From: Melioribacteraceae bacterium 4301-Me
Lineage (GTDB): Bacteria > Bacteroidota > Ignavibacteria > Ignavibacteriales > Melioribacteraceae
NCBI GenBank assembly: GCA_041538185.1
Contig: JBGORM010000008.1
Coordinates: 62,001-126,000 of the forward strand
Length of the DNA stretch: 64,000 nt
Direction: 5' to 3'
Both the position numbers and the translations under genes were made by a program. This document shows, piece by piece, positions 48,176 to 57,093 of this stretch. The notes under the pieces are model-generated. The model saw nothing but the letters and a program-made list of their open reading frames with translations. It was not told where the DNA came from and did no database searches. Position 1 is the stretch's first letter, and each line of letters starts with the position of its first letter.

Positions 48176-48946
48176 ATGAACGAACAAAAATTGAACTTAA
48201 CTCTTAAAATTTGGCGACAGGCAGGTCCAACCGCTGTAGGTCAATTCAAAGAATATAAAATTTCTGTTTCACCTGATTCTTCTTTTTTAGAAATGCTGGA
48301 TGAATTAAACAATCAACTTGAAAAAAATAATCAAGATCCTATCGCGTTTGAGAGTGATTGCAGAGAAGGAATTTGCGGTACATGCGGCCTTGTTATTAAT
48401 GGTCAGCCTCATGGACCATTGCCTAAAATTGCTACCTGTCAACTTCACATGAGGCATTTTAAAGATGGGGATACAATCTGGGTAGAACCGTTTAGAGCAA
48501 AAGCTTTTCCTGTATTAAAAGATTTAATAGTAGACCGTTCTGCTTTCGATAAAATTATTGCTGCAGGCGGTTATATTTCTGTTAATACCGGTAGTGTGCC
48601 AGATGCAAATGCAATACCAATACCCAAAGACTTAGCTTCAGAAGCTTTTGATTCTGCGGCTTGCATTGGCTGCGGAGCTTGCGTTGCTGCTTGTAAAAAC
48701 GCATCTGCAATGTTGTTCGTTAGTGCTAAGGTTTCTCATCTTGCACTGCTTCCTCAGGGCCACCCAGAGAGACAAAAAAGAGTTGAAGCAATGGTTAAAG
48801 TTATGGATGAAGCCGGCTTTGGAAGCTGTTCAAATACTTACGCATGCGAAGCTGAATGCCCTAAAGGTATTTCAGTTAGAAATATTGCAAGACTTAACAG
48901 GGAATTTGTTAAAGCTGCTATTGCTTCTGATCTTGTTGAGGGATAA
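48176..48946 (+). CDS. sdhB: Succinate dehydrogenase/fumarate reductase iron-sulfur subunit
   Basis: 256 residues. [2Fe-2S] ligands in [17 protein letters not shown] and a downstream TCQLHM; then [15 protein letters not shown] and [10 protein letters not shown] for the [4Fe-4S] and [3Fe-4S] clusters. Together with the two upstream genes it makes a complete three-subunit complex II that passes electrons from succinate to the quinone pool. Confidence 0.96.
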   Translation: MNEQKLNLTLKIWRQAGPTAVGQFKEYKISVSPDSSFLEMLDELNNQLEKNNQDPIAFESDCREGICGTCGLVINGQPHGPLPKIATCQLHMRHFKDGDTIWVEPFRAKAFPVLKDLIVDRSAFDKIIAAGGYISVNTGSVPDANAIPIPKDLASEAFDSAACIGCGACVAACKNASAMLFVSAKVSHLALLPQGHPERQKRVEAMVKVMDEAGFGSCSNTYACEAECPKGISVRNIARLNREFVKAAIASDLVEG

Positions 48947-49089
48947 TCTTTGGTAAATTGATTTTATCGTTGATTATTTGCTCTGTGAATTAGCTGATAA
49001 AATCACTGTATCTTATCAAAGTTCATAATTGAACTCATTATTTTTTGAAATGATTATCATTACTACAACTCATTTACTGTCGTTGCAAC

Positions 49090-49245
49090 CCCGTCAACGA
49101 CGGGAGAATCAATCTCAGCAATAAATTGTTTAGTTATTCATATCTGCATTAGAGATTACCTCGTCCCGATAAAAAACATAGGGACTCGTAATAACAATAG
49201 AAAGACAGCCGATAAAAATGAATGATTAACTTTTCACGAAGTGAA
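49090..49245. repeat. Gene-free stretch (48947-49369) with small palindromes
   Basis: No gene is visible in about 420 bases. CCCGTC-AAC-GACGGG (49090-49104), TCCCG...GGGACTCG (about 49163-49186) and TTCAC-GAA-GTGAA (49233-49245) occur in a row, followed by CCAGCAGGCTGG near 49267. The GTCCC and GCAGGC themes recur from 33888-34262, so both gaps seem to hold members of the same repeat family. Confidence 0.5.
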
Positions 49246-49369
49246 GGATTCCCATTTTCCTAACTTGCCAGCAGGCTGGGTGGAAAATTTGGGTTTAAGT
49301 TTAATCGAGATTTTTTTATGCCAATTTGCTATAATTGATTATTGATTAAGTTATTTTGAAGCAAAAATA

Positions 49370-50956
49370 ATGTTTGAGAGAGAAATTAAATTTATCTACG
49401 ACTTTAATCTAAACAAAATCAGTAAGCTCGGTCCTTATTTTACCTTTGAGCAACTAAGAACTACGAACTTACATCCAGCTTTTTTGCAATACATATCAGC
49501 TGAAATTGATTATCTAATTTTTGAGGATAGACAAAAGTTATTAAAAGATTCTGTATTTGATTATTCGGGTGAAAAAATTGGTTACTATTTTGAAGCGATT
49601 AATTCAGAAATAAAAAAAACAAAACGCTTTTCACTTGATTATATATCAAAGCTGATTTTACATGCCTCATCATTTACGGTTAATTATTTAGTTCGCCCTA
49701 TTTGGACATTAAACAAATTTATTTTTGATGAAAGTAGTCATAAAACTACAATTGAAATAAGACAAATTCTTAATTATGTCTACTATTATAAGTATCTTCC
49801 TAAAATTATTAATTCCTATTTCAATTCAAAAAAAATAATATCGATAGATGCCAAAGAATTTTCTGATTTATTAAATCGAATTGAAAAGTTGAGCATTGAA
49901 TCATATCTGAACAATATTTTGGAATCAACTCTGAAAGCTATGTCAGAATTTTTTAATATTGGTGAAATTCAGAAAACCAAAATCCCATTGGTGGCAGTTA
50001 GATCGTTTCTTCTTGAAAAAAAATTGGATAATTACGTAGAAAAACTGGATAAGTTTCTGCCTGGAGATGAAAACACTAAGTATGATATTGGTGATTTTAA
50101 GAGAGTCTTTAGCAAAGTACTCGTTGAAAAAGAAATGGAACTTAAAGAGCCCGAAAAATTAGTCGAGGAGAAAGAAGAAATTATTGTTGGTCAAGAAGAA
50201 AAAGTTGAGACTGAACAGAGAGATGAAGAAATAAAAGAGGGGGTAGAAAGCAAATCCAAAAAACTGAAGATTAAGATCAGCGATGAAATTAAAATTGAGC
50301 AGATTGATACAGAAGAAGATAAAAGTCAACCAGTAATTGAAGATGATATGACAGAGGAGGAAGAAACAGAGAATTTGGAAGAGATTATTAAAGCTTCTAA
50401 AGGAGATAATGCTTTAATAGATACATCCTCCTCCTTAAATGGAGAAACTAATAATGTAGAAGAACATACTGAACTCGCCGAAGAAAAAGAAACAATAGAT
50501 AAAGAAGAGGCTTTGGATGAAGTTAAAGAGTACAATTACGATAATAACATTTTAGAAAATACTCAGACAAATGAACAATCTGAAATTCCGGCAGACGAAA
50601 GTCATGTAGAAATAAAAAAGGATGATAGTATGTTGATAGGACAAGAAAATCAAATTGAAGAAAAAGAAGAATTAAGCGAGAAAAATGAGAGTGATGGTTC
50701 TACTGAAGGAAAGAGAGAAAATATTGATATTACAGAAATATTAGAGCATAAAGACATGACTAAAGTTATCAAAGTAATTTTTGACTATGATATTGAAGAG
50801 TTTGCCAATGCAGTAGAAAATATAATGCAGTGCAAAAATTTTGATGAAGCTAACACAATGTTAGAGCAAATATTAAAAGAGAATCAAATTAATGCCAATT
50901 CGAAAGAGGCAGAAATATTTAAATCAGTCATTTCAGAATTTTTCCAGCGCAAGTAA
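49370..50956 (+). CDS. Unknown protein with long glutamate-rich middle, upstream of obgE
   Basis: 528 residues in three parts. Residues 1-255 look folded and helical (FYDFNLNKISKLGPYFTFEQL-like start, SPYLN...; aromatic and Lys rich). Residues about 260-450 are disordered and extremely acidic (Glu, Asp, with Lys and Asn), e.g. EEKEEIIVGQEEK and DDMTEEEETENLEE. The last 75 residues (ITEILEHKDMTKVIKVIF, FANAVENIMQCKNFDEA, MLEQILKENQ) form a small helical domain. No signal peptide. It ends 6 bases before obgE, so cotranscription is likely. I do not recognise the family; the layout suggests a scaffold-like cytoplasmic protein. Confidence 0.75.
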   Translation: MFEREIKFIYDFNLNKISKLGPYFTFEQLRTTNLHPAFLQYISAEIDYLIFEDRQKLLKDSVFDYSGEKIGYYFEAINSEIKKTKRFSLDYISKLILHASSFTVNYLVRPIWTLNKFIFDESSHKTTIEIRQILNYVYYYKYLPKIINSYFNSKKIISIDAKEFSDLLNRIEKLSIESYLNNILESTLKAMSEFFNIGEIQKTKIPLVAVRSFLLEKKLDNYVEKLDKFLPGDENTKYDIGDFKRVFSKVLVEKEMELKEPEKLVEEKEEIIVGQEEKVETEQRDEEIKEGVESKSKKLKIKISDEIKIEQIDTEEDKSQPVIEDDMTEEEETENLEEIIKASKGDNALIDTSSSLNGETNNVEEHTELAEEKETIDKEEALDEVKEYNYDNNILENTQTNEQSEIPADESHVEIKKDDSMLIGQENQIEEKEELSEKNESDGSTEGKRENIDITEILEHKDMTKVIKVIFDYDIEEFANAVENIMQCKNFDEANTMLEQILKENQINANSKEAEIFKSVISEFFQRK

Positions 50957-51958
<1,002 letters not shown>

Positions 51959-52029
51959 ATTTTTCATTTTGCACAGCTTGAAGTTACAATTAGACGGGTG
52001 TATATTTACACTCCAATTTATAAAAAAAT

Positions 52030-52103
52030 GGCGAGGTAGCTCAGCTGGTTAGAGCAGTGGAATCATAATCCACGTGTCGGGGGTTCGAATCCCTCCCTCG
52101 CTA
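52030..52103 (+). tRNA. tRNA-Met (anticodon CAT), probably elongator
   Basis: Acceptor GGCGAGG with CCTCGCT (first pair G-T), D-arm GCTC...GAGC, anticodon stem GTGGA/TCCAC with loop ATCATAA (anticodon CAT), T-arm GGGGG-TTCGAAT-CCCTC. There is no GGG/CCC run in the anticodon stem, so it is not the initiator. A tRNA-Ile2 with modified C34 cannot be fully excluded. CCA not encoded. Confidence 0.93.
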
Positions 52104-52125
52104 CAGTATAGCATAGGAGTTAAAA

Positions 52126-52479
52126 ATGTATTCATTTTTGATATTTGTATCAATTATAGTTTCATTGCTTTTAATTGTTGCTGTTTTAATGCAGGCAAGT
52201 AAAGGAGAGGGACTTGCAGGCACGTTTGGCGGTGCAGGTAATTTTGGTACAATGTTCGGCACTAGAAGAACAGCAGATTTTTTAAGTAAAGCTACCTGGT
52301 GGTTAGGCGGTGCATTGTTGGTGCTGGCTTTACTTATTAATCTTTTGTTTTTACCAAGAATTGAAGGCAATTCTAATCGTGAAAGTGTAATTCAAAGCTC
52401 AAGTCAACAGGCAGTTCCAACTTCTCCAGTATTGCCGCAACAGTCGCTTCCTTCTCAGCAGAATAATAACTCAAAATAA
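52126..52479 (+). CDS. secG: Preprotein translocase subunit SecG
   Basis: 117 residues: first membrane helix SFLIFVSIIVSLLLIVAVLMQ, then the SecG-type loop QASKGEGLAGTFGGAG and FGTRRTADFLSKATWWLG, second helix ALLVLALLINLLFL, followed by a Ser/Gln/Pro-rich tail. AGGAG before the ATG. It belongs to the SecYEG channel in the inner membrane. The tRNA-Met gene is 22 bases upstream. Confidence 0.95.
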   Translation: MYSFLIFVSIIVSLLLIVAVLMQASKGEGLAGTFGGAGNFGTMFGTRRTADFLSKATWWLGGALLVLALLINLLFLPRIEGNSNRESVIQSSSQQAVPTSPVLPQQSLPSQQNNNSK

Positions 52480-52656
52480 AGAACAAAAGGAGGTCACAAG
52501 CTGCCACAAAAAACTGGTAGAATATCAATTCTGTATTTTGAAAAATTTATTATAGATTTGATGTTTTTTTGGTAAAAAGCATTTTTATAAAAATAATAAC
52601 AATTAAAAAATCAATCTAAGAATGCAGAAATTTATTCACCTTTCTTTATTGTTATA

Positions 52657-53475
52657 ATGATGAAAAAGCCTGTCAAACCTGTAAAAGCCTATAAAAATCT
52701 TGAATTCCTAAATTCCGCTGAAGCTAGAACTATCAGAATATTATCGGAGTTTTATGAGCCGCAAACACGATTTAGAAAAAACCATATAGTTGATACAATT
52801 GTTTTTTTTGGCTCGGCGAGGCTTGTTTCTAAAAAAGATGCCTTAGCCAATCTTCGACATGTAAAAAAACTATTTAAAATAAAAAAGGCAACAAAACAAA
52901 AACTTGTTCATGCAGAAAAATTACTTGAAATGTCGAACTATTATGAAGACGCCGTTGAGCTGTCACGCAGACTTACTGAGTGGTCGATGAATTTGCCAAC
53001 CGAAAAAAAGAGATTTATTATTTGTAGTGGCGGTGGCCCTGGAATTATGGAAGCTGCAAATAAAGGTGCATTTCTTGCTAAAGGTGATTCAATTGGATTG
53101 AATATAAGTATTCCTTATGAACAGTTTGTTAATCCCTATGTTAAACCTCAGTTAGCTTTTGAATTTCATTATTTTTTTATGAGAAAGTTTTGGTTTGTTT
53201 ATTTAGCAAAGGCGCTTATTGTTTTTCCGGGCGGATTTGGAACTTTAGATGAATTTATGGAGGTTTTAACGCTTGTACAAACGAAAAAAATTAAAAAGGA
53301 AATGAAAGTGATAGTTTATGATGAAAAATACTGGCGTGAAATAATTAATTTTGATGCATTAGTTAAACATGGTACTATCAGCAAAAAAGATTTACGACTA
53401 TTTGACTTTTGTAATTCAGTAGATGAAGCGTTTGAAAAGATAACCACACATTTTAAAAAATACTATCTTAATTAA
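52657..53475 (+). CDS. LOG-family nucleotide 5'-monophosphate phosphoribohydrolase
   Basis: 272 residues with the Rossmann-like LOG motifs: VFFGSAR, ICSGGGPGIMEAANKGAFLA and the catalytic LIVFPGGFGTLDEFMEVLTLVQT (with the PGGxGTxxE core). A long N-terminal part (about 1-75) with KKDALANLRHVKKLF is present, as in larger YgdH-like members. Such enzymes cut the N-glycosidic bond of nucleoside monophosphates, cytokinin precursors or purine nucleotides. ATG at 52657 or 52660. Physiological substrate in bacteria not certain. Confidence 0.9.
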   Translation: MMKKPVKPVKAYKNLEFLNSAEARTIRILSEFYEPQTRFRKNHIVDTIVFFGSARLVSKKDALANLRHVKKLFKIKKATKQKLVHAEKLLEMSNYYEDAVELSRRLTEWSMNLPTEKKRFIICSGGGPGIMEAANKGAFLAKGDSIGLNISIPYEQFVNPYVKPQLAFEFHYFFMRKFWFVYLAKALIVFPGGFGTLDEFMEVLTLVQTKKIKKEMKVIVYDEKYWREIINFDALVKHGTISKKDLRLFDFCNSVDEAFEKITTHFKKYYLN

Positions 53476-53489
53476 ATTGGAATAAAAAA

Positions 53490-53507
53490 CCCCTTTTGAG
53501 AAAGGGG
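53490..53507 (-). terminator. Terminator of rpsU
   Basis: CCCCTTT (53490-53496) pairs with AAAGGGG (53501-53507). On the minus strand, the stem is followed by GTTTTTTATT, a good intrinsic terminator just after the rpsU stop. Confidence 0.88.
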
Positions 53508-53518
53508 CAAAAAAGTTT

Positions 53519-53722
53519 TTACTTTTCTTTTTGTTGTAAGGCTAATTCACGAGATGCTCTTCTTTTTGCTTTAATTAAATCCATTCTTTTTTCTATTGAA
53601 GGTTTTACATAAAACGTTCTTTTCTTGTATTCTTTTAATATACCAGAACGTTCATATTTTTTCTTAAAGCGTTTTAGAGCTTTGTCAATGTTTTCGCCTT
53701 CTTGGATAGTAATGCCAATCAA
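53519..53722 (-). CDS. rpsU: 30S ribosomal protein S21, TTG start
   Basis: 67 residues: IGITIQEGENIDKALKRF, then KKYERSGILKEYKKR and a basic tail RRASRELALQQKEK, the complete bS21 pattern. The only start that gives the proper N-terminus is a TTG at 53720-53722, preceded by AGGTGAT at good spacing; no ATG is available. bS21 contacts the anti-Shine-Dalgarno end of 16S rRNA. Confidence 0.95.
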   Translation of the reverse strand: MIGITIQEGENIDKALKRFKKKYERSGILKEYKKRTFYVKPSIEKRMDLIKAKRRASRELALQQKEK

Positions 53723-53798
53723 CTATATCACCTGCCTTTTTGTTTTTGGTGCGTAAAACTATAAATATATGTCGAAATTTTCAAATTTTTGTACGCTT

Positions 53799-54254
53799 TT
53801 AATCTTCTGATTTTGGTGTTATTACGAGCACGGGACATTTTGCATATCGAATAACTTTTTCTGCAACGCTGCCTAATAGAGTATGTAGTATGCCGGTCCT
53901 GCCATGTGTAGCAATAACAATTAAATCAGCATTTATTTCGTTGGAGTAATTCACTATTTCCTCATAATCAACACCTTTTCTTAAAATCTCTTTAATTTGA
54001 ACAGAAGAGTCTTCTCGGAGAATTGAAACGGTCTTGTGCAATTGTTTTTTTGCATTTTTTTCCATTGACTTCATTATTTCATCTTCGGAAACATCCAAAG
54101 AGCGCACTGCAAGGAAAGGTGGAGTTTTTTCTAATATATGTATTAAGTGAATTACAGCATCATTTTTCTCTGCTAAATCACGTGCAAATTCAAATGCAGA
54201 GTATGATAATTTGCTGAAATCTGTTGGCACGATAATATTTTTTATATTAAACAT
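53799..54254 (-). CDS. Universal stress protein (UspA family)
   Basis: 151 residues with a single Usp domain: IIVPTDFSKLSYSAFEFA at the start, HIL in strand 2, and the ATP-binding signature ATHGRTGILHTLLGSVAEKVIRYAKCPVLVI (residues about 115-146; G-x2-G-x9-G-S/T pattern present). AGGTGAG precedes the ATG. Such proteins respond to stress or starvation; the exact role is unknown. Confidence 0.92.
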   Translation of the reverse strand: MFNIKNIIVPTDFSKLSYSAFEFARDLAEKNDAVIHLIHILEKTPPFLAVRSLDVSEDEIMKSMEKNAKKQLHKTVSILREDSSVQIKEILRKGVDYEEIVNYSNEINADLIVIATHGRTGILHTLLGSVAEKVIRYAKCPVLVITPKSED

Positions 54255-54321
54255 AAGCTCACCTGTTTATGCTTTTTTAAATATGTGCTGTTCTATTATT
54301 TTATTAAATGTAATTTAGTTT

Positions 54322-55731
54322 TTATCTAACAATTATTCCATTAATTGGTGGAAGCTGGACTTGGTTTGTATCATACAAAAATCCATTTATTACAACATAT
54401 CTGATTTCTTTATTATTATAGATAACTAAATTTGCTGGCTGGTCTTTTTTGATTAGAGGTAAAAAGTTTTTATTAATTAGAAAATTTATTGGTAGATTCG
54501 TATAGTCTTCGTTTACAAATAACTTGCTCGTCTTAATATAAGTAAAGCCATTTTTAATTAACCTAAGAATAAATTCTTTTTTAAGTTTAGTTTTACTGTT
54601 AATTATTCTGTTGTAGACTTTACCCGGTTCTATTTTGCTGTTTGTTAAATCAATCTCTTCGTGGCCGTAATAAAAGGATAAATCTCCAATATCTTTAATA
54701 ATTCCGTTATAATAGAAAGATTTGTTTTTGGCGTCAAATGATTCTTGCAAATTAATTGCTATATCGATATTGTAATTTTTACCTTTATAAGTAAATCTTA
54801 GATTTCTAAGCAATAAATCGAAATAAGATTCTTTGTTTTCTGGAATGGTAAAGTATAGTTCATGGTCCACTGTTAAATATTCATTTTCACTTATTATTTC
54901 AAAAGCGCAAAGTAAAGTAACAAAGTTTAGTTTTCTAATTAGGGATTTACTTCTATCATTTATCCAAGAACCAGATTCAATTAGTATTGTACTTAACCCG
55001 GATTTAGTTAAATTATCTCCAAAGGAACGAGGTTCAAAATCGTCTTTGTAGCGGGCAATATGACCTGGTATGTGTTTACTTAACATTTCATACAGTTTTA
55101 CAATTATTTGCATTGCGTTTTTTCGTTGAAGAGAAATGCTGCTGTTATAATCTGGCGGTGGTGCTAAAAAGGAAAGTGCTGCTGTTTTGTTTGAATTGCC
55201 AACAGCATAGTAGTTGTTTTGGTCATGCAAGTTAAAAGCAAAAGAAGGTTTAATTTTCTCTATGGTTTCCTTGAGTATACTTGATTCATTTGATTGTAAA
55301 GATAAATAATCCCTATTCAAATCTATTTGGAGCGAATTTTCTCTTTGGAAAACTTCAGCACCATCGGGATTTAGCATTGGAATGAAATATAATTTTAATT
55401 TACTCAAAATAAGTTTGCGGAAGTCATCGTATTCATCATTAGAAGTAAGAAAATTAAGTATATCGAAAATGGATTTTGTAGCTGTTGGCTCATCACCGTG
55501 CATTTGTGACCACGCAATAACATTTGTGGAGCCTTTTCCAATTTCAATTAAATAAACTTCTCTTCTATCTATTGATTTCCCTAAGGATTTAATTTTTACT
55601 TCAGGATTACTTGAAAAAGTCTTAATAGCTTTCTTTAATTGCTGGTGGGTAACGATACGATTTGAAAATTGTTTCCATTTATAATTTTCATATTCGTTGA
55701 ACAAAAACTGCCACAGATAATTTTTATTCAC
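54322..55731 (-). CDS. M14-family zinc carboxypeptidase-like protein
   Basis: 469 residues, no signal peptide. Catalytic domain residues about 25-290: zinc ligands H and E in WSQMHGDEPTATKS, the substrate Arg in QIDLNRDYLSLQ, MLNPDGAEVFQR, third ligand in FNLHDQNNYY, and the catalytic Glu in TILIESGSW. The C-terminal 180 residues are beta-rich with weak homology to known modules. Cytosolic M14 members of this type act on peptide or cell-wall derived substrates; the target is not evident. Confidence 0.88.
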   Translation of the reverse strand: MNKNYLWQFLFNEYENYKWKQFSNRIVTHQQLKKAIKTFSSNPEVKIKSLGKSIDRREVYLIEIGKGSTNVIAWSQMHGDEPTATKSIFDILNFLTSNDEYDDFRKLILSKLKLYFIPMLNPDGAEVFQRENSLQIDLNRDYLSLQSNESSILKETIEKIKPSFAFNLHDQNNYYAVGNSNKTAALSFLAPPPDYNSSISLQRKNAMQIIVKLYEMLSKHIPGHIARYKDDFEPRSFGDNLTKSGLSTILIESGSWINDRSKSLIRKLNFVTLLCAFEIISENEYLTVDHELYFTIPENKESYFDLLLRNLRFTYKGKNYNIDIAINLQESFDAKNKSFYYNGIIKDIGDLSFYYGHEEIDLTNSKIEPGKVYNRIINSKTKLKKEFILRLIKNGFTYIKTSKLFVNEDYTNLPINFLINKNFLPLIKKDQPANLVIYNNKEIRYVVINGFLYDTNQVQLPPINGIIVR

Positions 55732-55833
55732 CTAAATACCTTGTTAAATGGTTTATTTGGTAAATTTTTTCTCTAACTTGATTTTTTATAATAACCTAAT
55801 CAGTTAAAAGCAATTTGTGTTATTTATGTGAGC

Positions 55834-56478
55834 TTAATACATCAATCCAATATTCAGTGAAATATAAACTCCTCCCAACTCTTTTCTGAAACGGTTTTCA
55901 AGATTTTCAACGCCGCCGTCGAACAGACGAATGTAGTAATAACGCAGGTTCAGCCCTACTAAGTTAGATTTATCGGTGCCAATATTCGCACCAAATCCAA
56001 TATATCCACCCGCAGCAATTTTACTCTTTGCATCGCCAAAAGCAGCAAAATAATCTTTGTCGTACGGTGTAGTTAAAACTAATGTAGGTCCAATTCCGGC
56101 GCAAACATAGGGTCGGAGATTATCAGTTAATGATTCCATAAATAACCTATACTGAGCTCCAAAGTTTAGCGGAATAACAAATACCCTGTTTTTTTTGCCA
56201 AATACATAAGTATTACCAAAGTAGTCAATATATTCCACCTCTCTTTCGTCTTTTGATTCCGAAAATGAAATATCAACAAATCCTGTTACAGTTTGACTTA
56301 AAGACTTTCGGTAAAAAGTCCCCAAGCCAAATCCACCTTCGCCAAACATTAAATCAATTCCCCATGCATTAGGCGGAAAAACTTCAGGTGGTTTTTCTGG
56401 GGCTAACTTGCCTATCTTTTGTGCATTGAGGATTATTGCAGGAGCTATAAAAAGTGTCATTATTAATATTTTTTTCAT
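55834..56478 (-). CDS. Outer-membrane beta-barrel protein
   Basis: 214 residues: signal peptide (to about residue 20, ILNAQ), then alternating strands of an 8-stranded-type barrel (GFGLGTFYRKSL, TGFVDISFSES, VIPLNFGAQYRLFM, RPYVCAGIGPTLVL, AAGGYIGFGANIG, LVGLNLRYYYI, GGVYISLNIGLMY). The end ...GLMY has a terminal aromatic. Resembles the general OmpA/OmpX-like or PF13505 family. No peptidoglycan-binding domain. Role unknown. Confidence 0.85.
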   Translation of the reverse strand: MKKILIMTLFIAPAIILNAQKIGKLAPEKPPEVFPPNAWGIDLMFGEGGFGLGTFYRKSLSQTVTGFVDISFSESKDEREVEYIDYFGNTYVFGKKNRVFVIPLNFGAQYRLFMESLTDNLRPYVCAGIGPTLVLTTPYDKDYFAAFGDAKSKIAAGGYIGFGANIGTDKSNLVGLNLRYYYIRLFDGGVENLENRFRKELGGVYISLNIGLMY

Positions 56479-56581
56479 TTTTTTTCTTTTTCTTTATGTT
56501 GTTGACTTAAAAATATATATTATTAATAAAAAATCAAGCAACAAATTTTTAACTGACTTACTAACTTTTTGGGGAACATAT

Positions 56582-57091
56582 ATGCCAATCAATCTTGAAT
56601 TAAAAATTCCTCTTTTATCTTTTAATGAAGTTGAAAAACTACTTAGTAAGTATAGAATAAAAAAGGAAAAGATTATCAAACAAAAAGATATTTACTATAA
56701 GAATAAGAAAGCACTTCTAAAAATGCGAATTGAAGACGGCAAGTACTATCTTATTAAATATAATAGAGATGAAAAGAAAACTAGATGGAGCAATTATCAA
56801 ATTATTGAACTTACTGGTGAGAGAATTGAAAAATATTTTTCAGAAGTCTTAGAACCTATTGTAACAGTAGAAAAAGTTAGGAGACTTTATTTATATAATA
56901 ATACTAGAATTCATCTCGATGATGTAAAAAAACTCGGCAAATTTCTTGAGCTTGAAACAGTAGTATCAAGAAATAAGAACTTTGCTCTTAATGAGTTTAA
57001 TAAAATTGTAAGCATGCTTAACTTAAATGTTTCATCACAAATACGAGCTTCATATAAGGACTTACTGTTGAATAAAAATTTGCGCAGGTAA
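56582..57091 (+). CDS. CYTH-domain protein (adenylate cyclase IV / triphosphatase-like)
   Basis: Start at ATG 56582 (MPINLELKIPL); the frame is open upstream but runs through the promoter of the divergent barrel gene. 169 residues with the CYTH tunnel motifs: LELKIPL near the start, ALLKMRIEDGKYYLIKYNR, VEKVRRLYLYNN and TRIHLDDVKKLGKFLELETV. The family hydrolyses triphosphates (thiamine-PPP, RNA ends, polyphosphate) or cyclises ATP. The first motif is LELK rather than the usual ExExK, so activity is uncertain. The nuclease gene starts two bases after the stop. Confidence 0.85.
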   Translation: MPINLELKIPLLSFNEVEKLLSKYRIKKEKIIKQKDIYYKNKKALLKMRIEDGKYYLIKYNRDEKKTRWSNYQIIELTGERIEKYFSEVLEPIVTVEKVRRLYLYNNTRIHLDDVKKLGKFLELETVVSRNKNFALNEFNKIVSMLNLNVSSQIRASYKDLLLNKNLRR

Positions 57092-57093
57092 TT

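Noticed and set aside
56408..56581. N-terminal extension of the CYTH protein
   Set aside because: It covers the 5' end and promoter of the divergent barrel gene; CYTH homology begins at the Met coded at 56582.
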